From Campylobacteraceae bacterium (GTDB taxonomy: Bacteria; Campylobacterota; Campylobacteria; Campylobacterales; Sulfurovaceae): a stretch of 64,000 nucleotides of DNA. The stretch's first letter is position 1, and each line of letters starts with the position of its first letter. This document shows positions 24,595 through 33,047 of this stretch, in pieces. The translations under genes were made by a program, and so were the position numbers. The stretch covers positions 1 through 64,000 of the forward strand of contig JALVTE010000020.1 in assembly GCA_027024155.1 (NCBI GenBank). The letters are read 5' to 3'. A model generated the notes under the pieces. The model was not told the DNA's origin. It saw only the letters and a program-made list of their open reading frames with translations, and did no database searches.

Positions 24595-25844
24595 CTTATC
24601 ATCCTATTGTCATAATCAAAAGAGAGCTTTGCCGGCTCATCACCCTTTTTAAAAAATGGGAAAAACATAAACATTAAATATATCGGATAAAAAAGAATAG
24701 TCGAGGCAAAACTTGTTGCCAATATTCCAATTACTATCCAATACCAAGCCTTAAACTCGTAAATAATACTCCACTGAATAAATGTAATCGATAGTGTAAT
24801 TAACAAAAATAGTGTTCCAACGATTCCATAATGCACCATAAAATCGGACAGCCCATTAACATGTGTTAGCCTAACACCACCAGCACTATATTGAGTTCTC
24901 TCAAACTTTTGATTACCATAACCCAGTATTGGTTGCTTTTTTAAATCCATCATATCGATAATTAAACTACCAAAACGCCCTAAAGATTGGTCTTTCTCGT
25001 CACTATCTTTCTCCTGAACAAATTTAACCCATTTGTATCTATTGTTATACTCTTTCATAATTTTTTTCTCTAAAAAATCGGCTTTTGTAAATGCTATTGC
25101 CATAATCGGTACAATTACAATCGCTGAAATAATTCTATAAGATGCAGGTTTATTAAAAATATAAAATGGAAAAACAGCAAAGAATACAACAGATAAAGTT
25201 GCGGTAGAAAATGTTGTTATCATCGCTATAAAATAGATAAGCATATACTTATCAATCAATCTAAATCTATTCTCTATAAGTCTAAAAAACATTGCTAAAG
25301 TTAAAAATGTCCCAAAACCTTTTGGCTCCCAAGCAAAGCCAGAGTTTCTAAACATTCCTTCATCATTTAGTGTAAAAATCATCAAATTTTCATACCAATC
25401 ACCTCGGTAATCTAAAAATGGAATATTATGATCAACTACACCAATAATACTTTTCATCATATCATAATCATAAAGTTGCAAAAAGTACAGAGGAATTGAT
25501 ATGAACGATAATACATAAACTGTTTTAGTAAAATAGGGAATATATTTTTTCCAAATTATTTTAATCAAAAAGTAAGCGTGTGCAAACCTAAACAGTTCTC
25601 TAAATGCACGCAAATCAACATATCCAAATTTAATTAAATATATTGCATTTATACCCATATAAGCAATTACAAAATAGATAAAAGCTTTATCTATTTCATA
25701 ACCTCTCTCTATAAAAACATACATAGTTAGCAGAGCAGCAAAAACAACTGTAACATTACTAATTGTAATACTATTTGCTGTTGCAGTAATAAAAAACCCT
25801 ATTAAGAATAGGAAATAATCCATTTTCTCTTGTCTAACTACCAT
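24585..25844 (-). CDS. O-antigen ligase/polymerase-like membrane protein
   Basis: This 419-residue protein has about ten helices and a large periplasmic loop around residues 270-330. The loop contains DSDEKDQSLGRFGSLIIDM and GYGNQKFERTQYSAGG, followed by THVNGLSDFMVHYG. The LGRF and H-containing loop fits the Wzy/WaaL superfamily. It is probably the Wzy polymerase of this locus. Wzy and WaaL cannot be told apart by sequence alone. Confidence 0.8.
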   Translation of the reverse strand: MVVRQEKMDYFLFLIGFFITATANSITISNVTVVFAALLTMYVFIERGYEIDKAFIYFVIAYMGINAIYLIKFGYVDLRAFRELFRFAHAYFLIKIIWKKYIPYFTKTVYVLSFISIPLYFLQLYDYDMMKSIIGVVDHNIPFLDYRGDWYENLMIFTLNDEGMFRNSGFAWEPKGFGTFLTLAMFFRLIENRFRLIDKYMLIYFIAMITTFSTATLSVVFFAVFPFYIFNKPASYRIISAIVIVPIMAIAFTKADFLEKKIMKEYNNRYKWVKFVQEKDSDEKDQSLGRFGSLIIDMMDLKKQPILGYGNQKFERTQYSAGGVRLTHVNGLSDFMVHYGIVGTLFLLITLSITFIQWSIIYEFKAWYWIVIGILATSFASTILFYPIYLMFMFFPFFKKGDEPAKLSFDYDNRMIRWN

Positions 25845-25852
25845 TGTTTATC

Positions 25853-26671
25853 CTATTTTCTACCTAAACTTAGCAATCTTCTCCACTGCTTTTTAGAGTT
25901 AAAATCTCTTAACTCCTTCTCATATGGAGTAACAGAAGCTGTTAAAAAGCCCCAAATTAATCTATAGCAACCCTTTATATCTCCATTTTGAACAGCTCTT
26001 TTTAATCCGCGCAAAACTACATAAGGTAAAATACTACCTGATTCTTTCATCTGTGCACCATAATTCCACCAATCTACTATTGCAAGTGCCTCTCTTGGTG
26101 TTTGCATTTTAGCATCATTTATTGTACGTGTTTTATAACCTCTAGCTCGTGCAAATACAAGTGGATAACTCTCCCAACCATAATGGATATTTTTAGAACG
26201 ACGCCCAACTTCACTCCAAAAACTATTTCTAATTAATCTACCCGAACCTCTAACAGCGTCATAATTTGTATATATCTCATTTTCAACACCTGCACACATT
26301 ACTAACTTTTCATCGATCTCCATAGCATCAATCAAAAGTTTTAAGTAATCTTTTGCAAAATATGTATCTGCCCCTACTACCATTAAGTATTTGTAAGAGT
26401 TTACATCAAGATGCTCATCTATATACTCATATCCAGCATTATGTGTATCTGCAAGCTCTGGCTTTCCTAAAGCAGAGTAACCCCTATCTTTTAAATTTAC
26501 AACATAGCAACCCAACTCTTTAGCTATCTCTTCAGTTCTATCTTTAGAGCCATCATTTACAACTACAATATAGAGCTCTTCATTAGCATACTCTGCTGTC
26601 TCTCTTAAAGATTGAACAGTCTTTGCTAAGTACTCTTCCTCATTTTTAGCCGGAATAACAACAGGAATCAT
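25853..26671 (-). CDS. Family 2 glycosyltransferase
   Basis: This 272-residue protein opens MIPVVIPAKNEEEYLAKTVQ. It has the GT-A donor site VVVNDGSKDRTEEIA and an acidic site MVVGADTYFAKDY in place of a classical DxD. It is soluble and probably extends a lipid-linked repeat unit. It has little spacing to the polymerase gene downstream. A palindromic repeat lies in the 250-bp gap on its upstream side. Confidence 0.88.
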   Translation of the reverse strand: MIPVVIPAKNEEEYLAKTVQSLRETAEYANEELYIVVVNDGSKDRTEEIAKELGCYVVNLKDRGYSALGKPELADTHNAGYEYIDEHLDVNSYKYLMVVGADTYFAKDYLKLLIDAMEIDEKLVMCAGVENEIYTNYDAVRGSGRLIRNSFWSEVGRRSKNIHYGWESYPLVFARARGYKTRTINDAKMQTPREALAIVDWWNYGAQMKESGSILPYVVLRGLKRAVQNGDIKGCYRLIWGFLTASVTPYEKELRDFNSKKQWRRLLSLGRK

Positions 26672-26742
26672 CTATTTTCTCCTTAATTAATTTATTTTTA
26701 TCATACAAAAACAAAGGGTACATTCAATGCTATTAAGCTTAC

Positions 26743-26862
26743 CATCGCCGTCATTCTGAGCAGAGCGAAGAATCTAACTTAAACTGCCGAGATTAATTCT
26801 TGGCTCTACAGCCGTTGAAACTAGATTCTTCGCATTCGCTCAGAATGACGGCGATGGCATAG
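26743..26862. repeat. Second copy of the ATTCTGAGC palindromic repeat
   Basis: The arms (26753-26776 and 26822-26846) share ATTCTGAG and GCGAAGAATCTA with the copy at 30-124. Here the inverted symmetry extends outward through CCATCGCCGTC / GACGGCGATGG. The spacer is similar to that of the first copy. It occupies most of the 250-bp gap 26672-26921; nothing else is seen there. Confidence 0.85.
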
Positions 26863-26921
26863 TTTTACATCATCTTATTTTAGGGCACCTCTAATATACA
26901 ATAAGCAAGCCTACTCATAGC

Positions 26922-28304
26922 TCATTTCCGCAAGTGATAATTAATTATAGCTTCATAAACCTTTTTATAATTATTCCATTTAATCGTATTATAATTGCTA
27001 TTATGCCACAATACGACAGCTTCGCCGTTATATCTTTCAACTTGACTAATTAATTTAAAAATAGCCTCTTGCATCTCTTTTGGAGATAGCTTCTCTATAT
27101 CTATCGCATCCATAAAAATAAGCGGTTTCTCTTTTAAATTCAAATGCTCTCTTGTTAAAATATTAAAAACTCTATACTCATAACAAACCCCACATCTAAA
27201 GCCATCTTCGTCTGCAAAAGAGAGTGTACTATCCCACTCCATACCGTTATCTTCCCAAATTTGCCAAGTTGTTGGAAGCTCAAAACGCAAATAGTGCTCT
27301 CTTCCAAATCTTATTTGGGTATCTAAATTCTGCTCTAACTCATCTTTCTCTTTTTTAAATTGCTCAAAACTGTTATAAGCGTTATATGTCGGGTGAATTC
27401 CGATTAAGTGCCCTCGTTTCTTAATATTTTCAGCAATAGCCTTTGCCTCTTTAGAGCCACTAAAGTAATCATTATCGTACTTTGTCTGCCCCTGCCCCAT
27501 AAAGAAAAAGTGTGATTTAACCCCAATTTTATCGCTTAAGTCCATAATGTAATCAAAAGTATCAAATGGGTCTTTTGCTCTATTTGTTAAAACCTTACCA
27601 TACTCTAAAAGCAGTTTAAAAATGCCTACAAAATTTACCCTTTTTCTAATAATATCACCACCAAGGCGTATTAAAAATTTTTTAGAACTATCCCAAGCAT
27701 ATATATGGTCTACATCGTGTGTTAGGGTTAGTTTATACTCCCTTTTTCTAAACTCGCCACTATAGCCAAGCTCTAAAAGCATACTTTTTAACATCTCTAA
27801 ATACTCATTAACCACAGGGCGATTTAAAAAGTTAAATTTATAAGCCAAACTTGCAGTTGCCGGAAACCTATTGTGCGAATCTCTAGTTTTATTTGCATAC
27901 TCTTCCCAGCGAGTAAGCATAAAAAATATTGATGCGAAGATGTCGATACCGCAGGTTAAGGATGAAGGATGAAGGGTGAAGGATGAAGGGGTTATGGTTG
28001 AAGTTCCATAGATTATTGGTATATCTTTTTGGGGAGTATATTTATTCTCCGCAAACTCAATGCTTGTTGGAATATTCTCCTCTTTTAAATACTCAAGTTC
28101 TTTTGGAAAGTTATTAAAAAAATGGTCTTCTATAATCAGCTTATTGCCATTCTCTAACTCAATAACCCAATTATTTCCTTCTCCCTTCTCCCTTCTACCT
28201 TCTACCTTAACATCATATTCCGCTCCCAAAAACTCACCAAAAACAGTATCTAAAACATATTTTCTCTCTGCAATATTATTCTCTGGGATATAAATTTTTA
28301 ACAT
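26922..28304 (-). CDS. Polysaccharide deacetylase family protein with repeat-derived inserts
   Basis: This 460-residue protein has an N-terminal domain (about 1-185, with FFMLTRWEEY and SHNRFPATASLAY) and a NodB-fold catalytic domain. The catalytic part starts at LTLTHDVDHIYAW (about 205) and later has GHLIGIHPTYNAY and VVLWHNSNYN. This large deacetylase type is common in capsule loci. Two segments, GRREKGEG (about 37-44) and TPSSFTLHPSSLT (about 106-118), are encoded by 7-bp repeat arrays in opposite orientation. Both keep the frame. They look like insertions outside the catalytic core. Confidence 0.82.
   Translation of the reverse strand: MLKIYIPENNIAERKYVLDTVFGEFLGAEYDVKVEGRREKGEGNNWVIELENGNKLIIEDHFFNNFPKELEYLKEENIPTSIEFAENKYTPQKDIPIIYGTSTITPSSFTLHPSSLTCGIDIFASIFFMLTRWEEYANKTRDSHNRFPATASLAYKFNFLNRPVVNEYLEMLKSMLLELGYSGEFRKREYKLTLTHDVDHIYAWDSSKKFLIRLGGDIIRKRVNFVGIFKLLLEYGKVLTNRAKDPFDTFDYIMDLSDKIGVKSHFFFMGQGQTKYDNDYFSGSKEAKAIAENIKKRGHLIGIHPTYNAYNSFEQFKKEKDELEQNLDTQIRFGREHYLRFELPTTWQIWEDNGMEWDSTLSFADEDGFRCGVCYEYRVFNILTREHLNLKEKPLIFMDAIDIEKLSPKEMQEAIFKLISQVERYNGEAVVLWHNSNYNTIKWNNYKKVYEAIINYHLRK
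27958..27992. repeat. Heptanucleotide array inside a coding sequence
   Basis: Five plus-strand 7-mers: AAGGATG, AAGGATG, AAGGGTG, AAGGATG, AAGGGGT. They lie inside the minus-strand deacetylase gene and encode a Ser/Pro/Thr-rich patch. The partner array in opposite orientation is at 28177-28211. Confidence 0.85.
28177..28211. repeat. Inverted partner heptanucleotide array inside the same gene
   Basis: Five 7-mers: CCTTCTC, CCTTCTC, CCTTCTA, CCTTCTA, CCTTAAC. They are the reverse-complement type of the array at 27958-27992, with 184 bp of ordinary coding sequence between. They encode EGRREKGEG in the protein. Confidence 0.85.
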
Positions 28305-28314
28305 TTTAAAACCT

Positions 28315-28395
28315 TTGGTTATTGGTATATTGCTATATTGGTGTATTTGTATACTGGTAATTTTCTAATAACCAATATACCAATAACTAATATAC
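28315..28395. repeat. Inverted AT-rich heptanucleotide arrays
   Basis: The left half has 7-bp steps of the TTATTGG, TATATTG, CTATATT, GGTGTAT type. The right half has the complement type (ATAACCA, ATATACC, AATAACT, AATATAC). The two halves can fold on each other. This fills the gap between the large deacetylase gene and the FemAB-like gene upstream in the operon. Confidence 0.65.
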
Positions 28396-28401
28396 TATTC
28401 C

Positions 28402-29325
28402 TCATTTCATACACTCTATTGCTTTTAACAATTTAGATTCGGTTTTTGTTACTTCAAAGTATGCTTTCTGAGTAGCTCCGAAGCTTCTGAAATACTTCTC
28501 TATACTCTCTACCATACTTCCTTCGAAATCGAAATTTTTACCCTTAGATAGAGCGTATTTAATTGATTCATACTGTACTAAATCCATTGCCCCTATATCT
28601 GCAAACTCTGGGTCTATTCCACCCATTAAGTAGTAAACTGTTTCGCTATCTTCTACTAAAAAGTTTGCTGCTACAGTTTTTCCTTGATGGAGAGCAAAAA
28701 ACATCTTTACTGCACCCTCTTTTTTTAGTTGCTTATATAAATTTTGTACAAACTCTAAACTATAAACCATCTCTTTTTGTTGTCGTATATGAGTTAATTG
28801 GTTAAGTCTGTAAAATATCTCTACATCTTCACCTTCTACAACCTCAACACTCAGTTTTTGGGCTTTTTTTCGCCTTCTTTTTCTATTGTTTATCTCGATT
28901 TTATCAATATCGCAATCTTTTTCAATCACATAAGTATATTTTGTAGTCTGCTTAAATCCCCGCCAAAAAAATGGTAGCCAATTTTTAATGCTATGGTGAA
29001 ATGAGATGTCAAAGAAGTCATACTTTGGTAAACTATCTATAAAGTAATCCATAATCTCTTTCTCCCAAGAGAGCTTTTTATAATAGCCCTGCCCTTTTGG
29101 ATACTTGATATATGGTCCTAAACATTGGGTAAGTTTTGGTTGTGCCACCCCATTAAAGATAGCTTTTCTCTTTTTAAAATAGGCAAACGAACCAAATATT
29201 TCGCCACCCTTTTCAAAGAGTATAACTTCCCAATTTTCACGCCCACAAACGGCATCTAGCCACCAATATTGACTAAAAAGTGGTATCGGCTCTTTTTTGC
29301 AAAACTCTATATATAAATTCTTCAT
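28402..29325 (-). CDS. FemAB-like aminoacyl/acyl transferase (second copy)
   Basis: This 307-residue protein is a paralogue of 23617-24594: similar PLFSQYWWLDAV start, DISFHHSIKNWLPFFWRGF block and C-terminal NFDFEGSMVESIEKYFRSFG. It is probably a GNAT/FemAB transferase decorating the polysaccharide. The start codon overlaps the flippase stop by 1 bp. Confidence 0.82.
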   Translation of the reverse strand: MKNLYIEFCKKEPIPLFSQYWWLDAVCGRENWEVILFEKGGEIFGSFAYFKKRKAIFNGVAQPKLTQCLGPYIKYPKGQGYYKKLSWEKEIMDYFIDSLPKYDFFDISFHHSIKNWLPFFWRGFKQTTKYTYVIEKDCDIDKIEINNRKRRRKKAQKLSVEVVEGEDVEIFYRLNQLTHIRQQKEMVYSLEFVQNLYKQLKKEGAVKMFFALHQGKTVAANFLVEDSETVYYLMGGIDPEFADIGAMDLVQYESIKYALSKGKNFDFEGSMVESIEKYFRSFGATQKAYFEVTKTESKLLKAIECMK

Positions 29326-30587
29326 TACTCTTTGCCCTTCGCTAAATGGTAAGTTATATATAACGATATTAAGTACATAATAGAACCATAAATTGTAAAG
29401 ATATGTAAAAAGCTTTCAAACGAGCCATTTTTAGAGATATAAATTAGAGCCATTAATCCCAAAAAGTAGCTCACTTGCCAAACTAACTCGGTTTTTAGAC
29501 TTTCGAATACATCATAAGTCATACTCAAAGAGACATAGATAAATCTAATAAAAAACAGAGGTGTTAAAATTTGTGCATATAATCCAGCAATTTGCCATTT
29601 TTGCCCAAATACAAAGGTAAAAATATCCTCTACACTAAAGTATAAAAAGCCAAAAAAGAGAGTGCCTAAAACCAACAGTTTCTTAAAAGTTTTTTTATAA
29701 ATCTCTATAGCTTTACCGCTTCTATGCTTCTCTTGTGTTGCTTCTTGAAAAAAGACTTGCCCTATTGAGCCACCAATTAAGCTAGATGGCAAGCCCAAAA
29801 TTCTCTGCACCAGTGCATAGAAACCAAGTGTTGCTATAGAGAAAAATGATGATATTAAAATCTCTATAAAATGTACAGAGAGCGAACTAGCAATTACACC
29901 ACCAAGAGAGTATTTAGGAAATTTAATATACCTTTTTGCTTCTGCTTTTATAGAATCTACAGAGATTTTTTCTAATAGAGTTTTATTTTTAATAATATTT
30001 TTAAGTAGTTTCAAATTGGCAAACATTTGTGCCAAAATTTGCCCACTAACCAAGCCAGTAGCTCCCTGTTTTATAAAACCGATACTTAGCTGAACAGTTG
30101 CTAATACAAACGATTTTACAACTTTGGATTTAGCAATATCTTTATAGTTTTTTTGCCGAGTATTATATTTATCCAAACTATTATACAAGCCAACAAAAAA
30201 TACTGTTATGGGTACAAAATAGAGCCAAATTTTCACCTCTTTGTTCCCAAGCCAAAGGGCAATTTTATCGTCTAAAAATAGAACTATTAAAAATAGAACA
30301 ATAGATATAGAAGTTGTAATTATCAAACTTAAAGCGAATAGATTTATAGCATCTTCATCTTTTTTAGGAAGCATTATAGCAAGCTCATATCGCCCATTTG
30401 CAACACTTCCAAAGCTTGCGACCAGTGCCATAAACAGTGCCACCACTCCAAAATCGGCTGGTGTATAGAGTCTTGTTAAAATGGGACTAATAGCAATAGG
30501 AATAGCTTGTGCTACTGTTGTGCCAGTCATTAGTGTTAAAACATTTTTTGTAAAGTCAGACTTTACTTTTAATTTTCCCATTAGCAA
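29325..30587 (-). CDS. Oligosaccharide flippase (Wzx-type)
   Basis: This 420-residue protein has about 12 membrane helices. The N-terminus VLTLMTGTTVAQAIPIAISP.LTRLYTPADFG is characteristic of polysaccharide-exporting MOP-family flippases. It translocates undecaprenyl-linked repeat units to the periplasm for polymerisation. It overlaps the sugar transferase gene by 7 bp. Confidence 0.9.
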   Translation of the reverse strand: MLMGKLKVKSDFTKNVLTLMTGTTVAQAIPIAISPILTRLYTPADFGVVALFMALVASFGSVANGRYELAIMLPKKDEDAINLFALSLIITTSISIVLFLIVLFLDDKIALWLGNKEVKIWLYFVPITVFFVGLYNSLDKYNTRQKNYKDIAKSKVVKSFVLATVQLSIGFIKQGATGLVSGQILAQMFANLKLLKNIIKNKTLLEKISVDSIKAEAKRYIKFPKYSLGGVIASSLSVHFIEILISSFFSIATLGFYALVQRILGLPSSLIGGSIGQVFFQEATQEKHRSGKAIEIYKKTFKKLLVLGTLFFGFLYFSVEDIFTFVFGQKWQIAGLYAQILTPLFFIRFIYVSLSMTYDVFESLKTELVWQVSYFLGLMALIYISKNGSFESFLHIFTIYGSIMYLISLYITYHLAKGKE

Positions 30588-31405
30588 CTTCTTACACCTT
30601 TTAAAAATAGTGCTTTTAAAAACTTTCCAAAGTAGATAATATCGGTTTTAAATCCACTCTTTTCGTACAATTTTAAGTATCTCTTCTCTGACTCAATTAA
30701 GCCATCAAAGCCTTTTGGTTGGTCTATATAGTAGGGTGGTATTAATCCAGGTTTAAATTTTGCTCTATACTCTCTAAACTCTTCTGGATAAACGCTTAAC
30801 ATAGAGTCACCTAATGGTCTAACGCCTATTATTTTTAAGTCGCCTTTAATAAAATTTATAAGCATTGGTAACTCATCTAACCAATATTTTCTTAAAAACC
30901 TACCTATCTTTGTAATTCTAAAATCGTTCTTTATAGTACTTTTTTCATCTAAACCGTTTACTTTAATAACATAATCTTGCAGATATTCAGAGTATGGTTG
31001 CATTGTTCTAAATTTATAAACATATATTCTTTTCCCACCTTTACCTGTTCTAGGAAGCTTTATTAAGATAGAATATCTTTTAGGTGGTAAATTATTAGAT
31101 ATATTTTTTTGTTTTTTTAAATAAACAATAACTTGCTTTTTCATATCTACAATATTTTGAATATCAAAGCCATAATAGAATAGTTCACCCAAATATACAG
31201 GAGAGAATCTATTAACATTTACCTTTAACTCTATACACTCATTTTCAATAGATTTTTTATTTAAATTTAGTAATACAGTATCTAAGGCATTAGAATCACA
31301 AACTGCTACATTAGCGATATTATACTTTAATGCTTTGCTTCTAACATTGCAATTTCCCATAATGTATGTGCCACTGGAGCGATTTTTATCTAATAAATAT
31401 AGCAT
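30581..31405 (-). CDS. Phosphoglycosyl transferase-like protein with unusual N-terminus
   Basis: This 274-residue protein matches the bacterial sugar transferase family in its C-terminal two thirds. It has YVYKFRTM, ITKIGRFLRK, the catalytic Asp-Glu segment YWLDELPMLINFIKGD and IIGVRPL. Such enzymes attach the first sugar-phosphate to undecaprenyl phosphate. The membrane re-entrant helix and KRxFD start that normally come before are absent. Instead, the first ~110 residues form an unrelated soluble-looking region. It may need a partner for membrane docking. It overlaps the flippase gene by 7 bp. Confidence 0.8.
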   Translation of the reverse strand: MLYLLDKNRSSGTYIMGNCNVRSKALKYNIANVAVCDSNALDTVLLNLNKKSIENECIELKVNVNRFSPVYLGELFYYGFDIQNIVDMKKQVIVYLKKQKNISNNLPPKRYSILIKLPRTGKGGKRIYVYKFRTMQPYSEYLQDYVIKVNGLDEKSTIKNDFRITKIGRFLRKYWLDELPMLINFIKGDLKIIGVRPLGDSMLSVYPEEFREYRAKFKPGLIPPYYIDQPKGFDGLIESEKRYLKLYEKSGFKTDIIYFGKFLKALFLKGVRSC

Positions 31406-31417
31406 TTTATCCTCCTA

Positions 31418-32119
31418 TTATTGAGCAATTAACTCTTTTGTAGCTTCAAAGCCTACATTAAATAGTGCATCTAACACACTCAATCCTGCAATAAACTCTT
31501 TTGCACCTAACTGTTCATAACTTTTTGGCGTAAACTCTTGATAAATCAACTCTACACCCTGCTTTAAAAAATTATCTTCGATTTGATACTTTCTAGCACC
31601 ATTTCCACTTAAATATATCTCTCCACCTACCTTTTTTGTTATCTCTATCATTAAATCCTCTTTTGCGGTAGTGGTATTTAGTGAAGATTGCCGTATAAAT
31701 TCTCTTTTTATATCCAATCTTTCGCAAATTTTTTTAATAGCATTGATATTATAATTGCTTAAATTACTATCACTAAATAGCATTATCTCTTCTACAAAAT
31801 CTATAACCTCTTTGTAAAATTTACTCTTTTTGTAATACTGTTTTATCTTTTCAAAATTTGCACTTTTAATGCCGTCTTTAATCTCTAACTCTCCAATTTT
31901 TATTAAAGAGCCCTTTTTCTCTAATGTACAAGTTAGCCATTTTGCCTCACCATTACACAAAATTTTGCTACGATTTACAACATTTGCCGAGCTTGTTCGT
32001 GGAAATTGAACCTCATTTAAAAATACATATGCATCACTATTGTATATTTTGTTAAAATAGCCAAGCCATGGGAAGTAATTGGGTTGATGAATAGCTACAA
32101 CTTTTTTTAAATTACCCAT
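31418..32119 (-). CDS. WbqC-like protein
   Basis: This 233-residue protein begins KKVVAIHQPNYFPWLGYFNKI, the signature of the WbqC family. The family is found in O-antigen loci of many bacteria and may be a transferase for modified amino sugars. Further conserved parts are the QFPRTSSANVVNRSKI segment and IYLSGNGARKY. It overlaps the PIG-L gene by 13 bp. Confidence 0.88.
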   Translation of the reverse strand: MGNLKKVVAIHQPNYFPWLGYFNKIYNSDAYVFLNEVQFPRTSSANVVNRSKILCNGEAKWLTCTLEKKGSLIKIGELEIKDGIKSANFEKIKQYYKKSKFYKEVIDFVEEIMLFSDSNLSNYNINAIKKICERLDIKREFIRQSSLNTTTAKEDLMIEITKKVGGEIYLSGNGARKYQIEDNFLKQGVELIYQEFTPKSYEQLGAKEFIAGLSVLDALFNVGFEATKELIAQ

Positions 32120-32754
32120 CTTACCACCTCAAATGCCTCTGCATATTTACAACCTATCTGAACACCTCTGGTTTTTGCTAACGATTTAATAAAATCTTCG
32201 CTCATATAGTCTCGCATACCTTGAGATTGATACTCTTTAAGTGCATTGCATTTTGCTTCTATGTGTCTTTTCTTAAGCTTAACAAAAGAGGTTGTATCAA
32301 AAGAGAGGTTATTCCAAATTAGCTCATAACCTAAAATTGTTGTCTGTTTAAAAGCTCGCAAACCCTCTTTGGCAATAGTAGAGTGGTCTTGATGTATATC
32401 GTGAAGAGATGGCATTAAAACCAAATCTGGCTTGATTTTTTTTCTATACTCTATTAAATCTTCTAAAATCTCTTGTCTAACATAGTTAAGTTTACGCACT
32501 TCGTAGCAGTAGATAATTAAATTCTCCTCTTTAATACCCAACTTTTTAGTAGCTTTTCGAACCTCTTTTTTTAAAATATCTTTTGGGTAACCATCTGGAA
32601 CCGATTGTTCTACTGTAGAAAATGCAAAATAGTAAACATTTGCACCCAACTCTATAAGCTTATTTATAGTACCACCAGCACCCAATTCTCCATCGTCTGT
32701 ATGTGGTGCTAATACTAATACATTTTTAAATTTAGATAACATATAAAACTCCAT
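32107..32754 (-). CDS. PIG-L family deacetylase
   Basis: This 215-residue protein has the metal site APHTDDGELGAGGTI and a later SLHDIHQDHSTIA. These are the hallmarks of LmbE/PIG-L N-acetylglucosamine deacetylases. It probably deacetylates a sugar or sugar nucleotide for the polysaccharide. Next to the WbqC and FemAB-like proteins, this suggests a free amino group is made and then acylated (inference). Confidence 0.9.
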   Translation of the reverse strand: MEFYMLSKFKNVLVLAPHTDDGELGAGGTINKLIELGANVYYFAFSTVEQSVPDGYPKDILKKEVRKATKKLGIKEENLIIYCYEVRKLNYVRQEILEDLIEYRKKIKPDLVLMPSLHDIHQDHSTIAKEGLRAFKQTTILGYELIWNNLSFDTTSFVKLKKRHIEAKCNALKEYQSQGMRDYMSEDFIKSLAKTRGVQIGCKYAEAFEVVRWVI

Positions 32755-33047
32755 TTAATAACTATTAACTGAATTTACGCATCTTTTTTTGTTATTAAAT
32801 AATGTATATATTGCGTAACTTCAGTTATTAAAATCTATTTATGTATTTATACCACTTATTTAATACTATTGTTTATAATATTTCATTTTGGAAGATATTT
32901 TCTTTAGAGATATTTCAATTTATGGGCTATCTTATAGTATATATAAGCTTCTATTTTGAAATATTTTTTTACATAATGCAGTTATAGTGCTATAATATTT
33001 AAAGAACGGCTGTATTAATAACTTAAGCTAATAAAAGGAATTTACAA
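32755..33047. promoter_or_regulatory. Divergent intergenic region with a -10 box
   Basis: This 293-bp AT-rich gap separates the PIG-L gene (minus) and the receiver-domain gene (plus). TATAAT at 32991-32996 lies about 50 bp before the plus-strand start, which has an AAAGGAA ribosome binding site. ACTTCAGTTATTA occurs near 32818. No further gene is seen. Confidence 0.45.
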
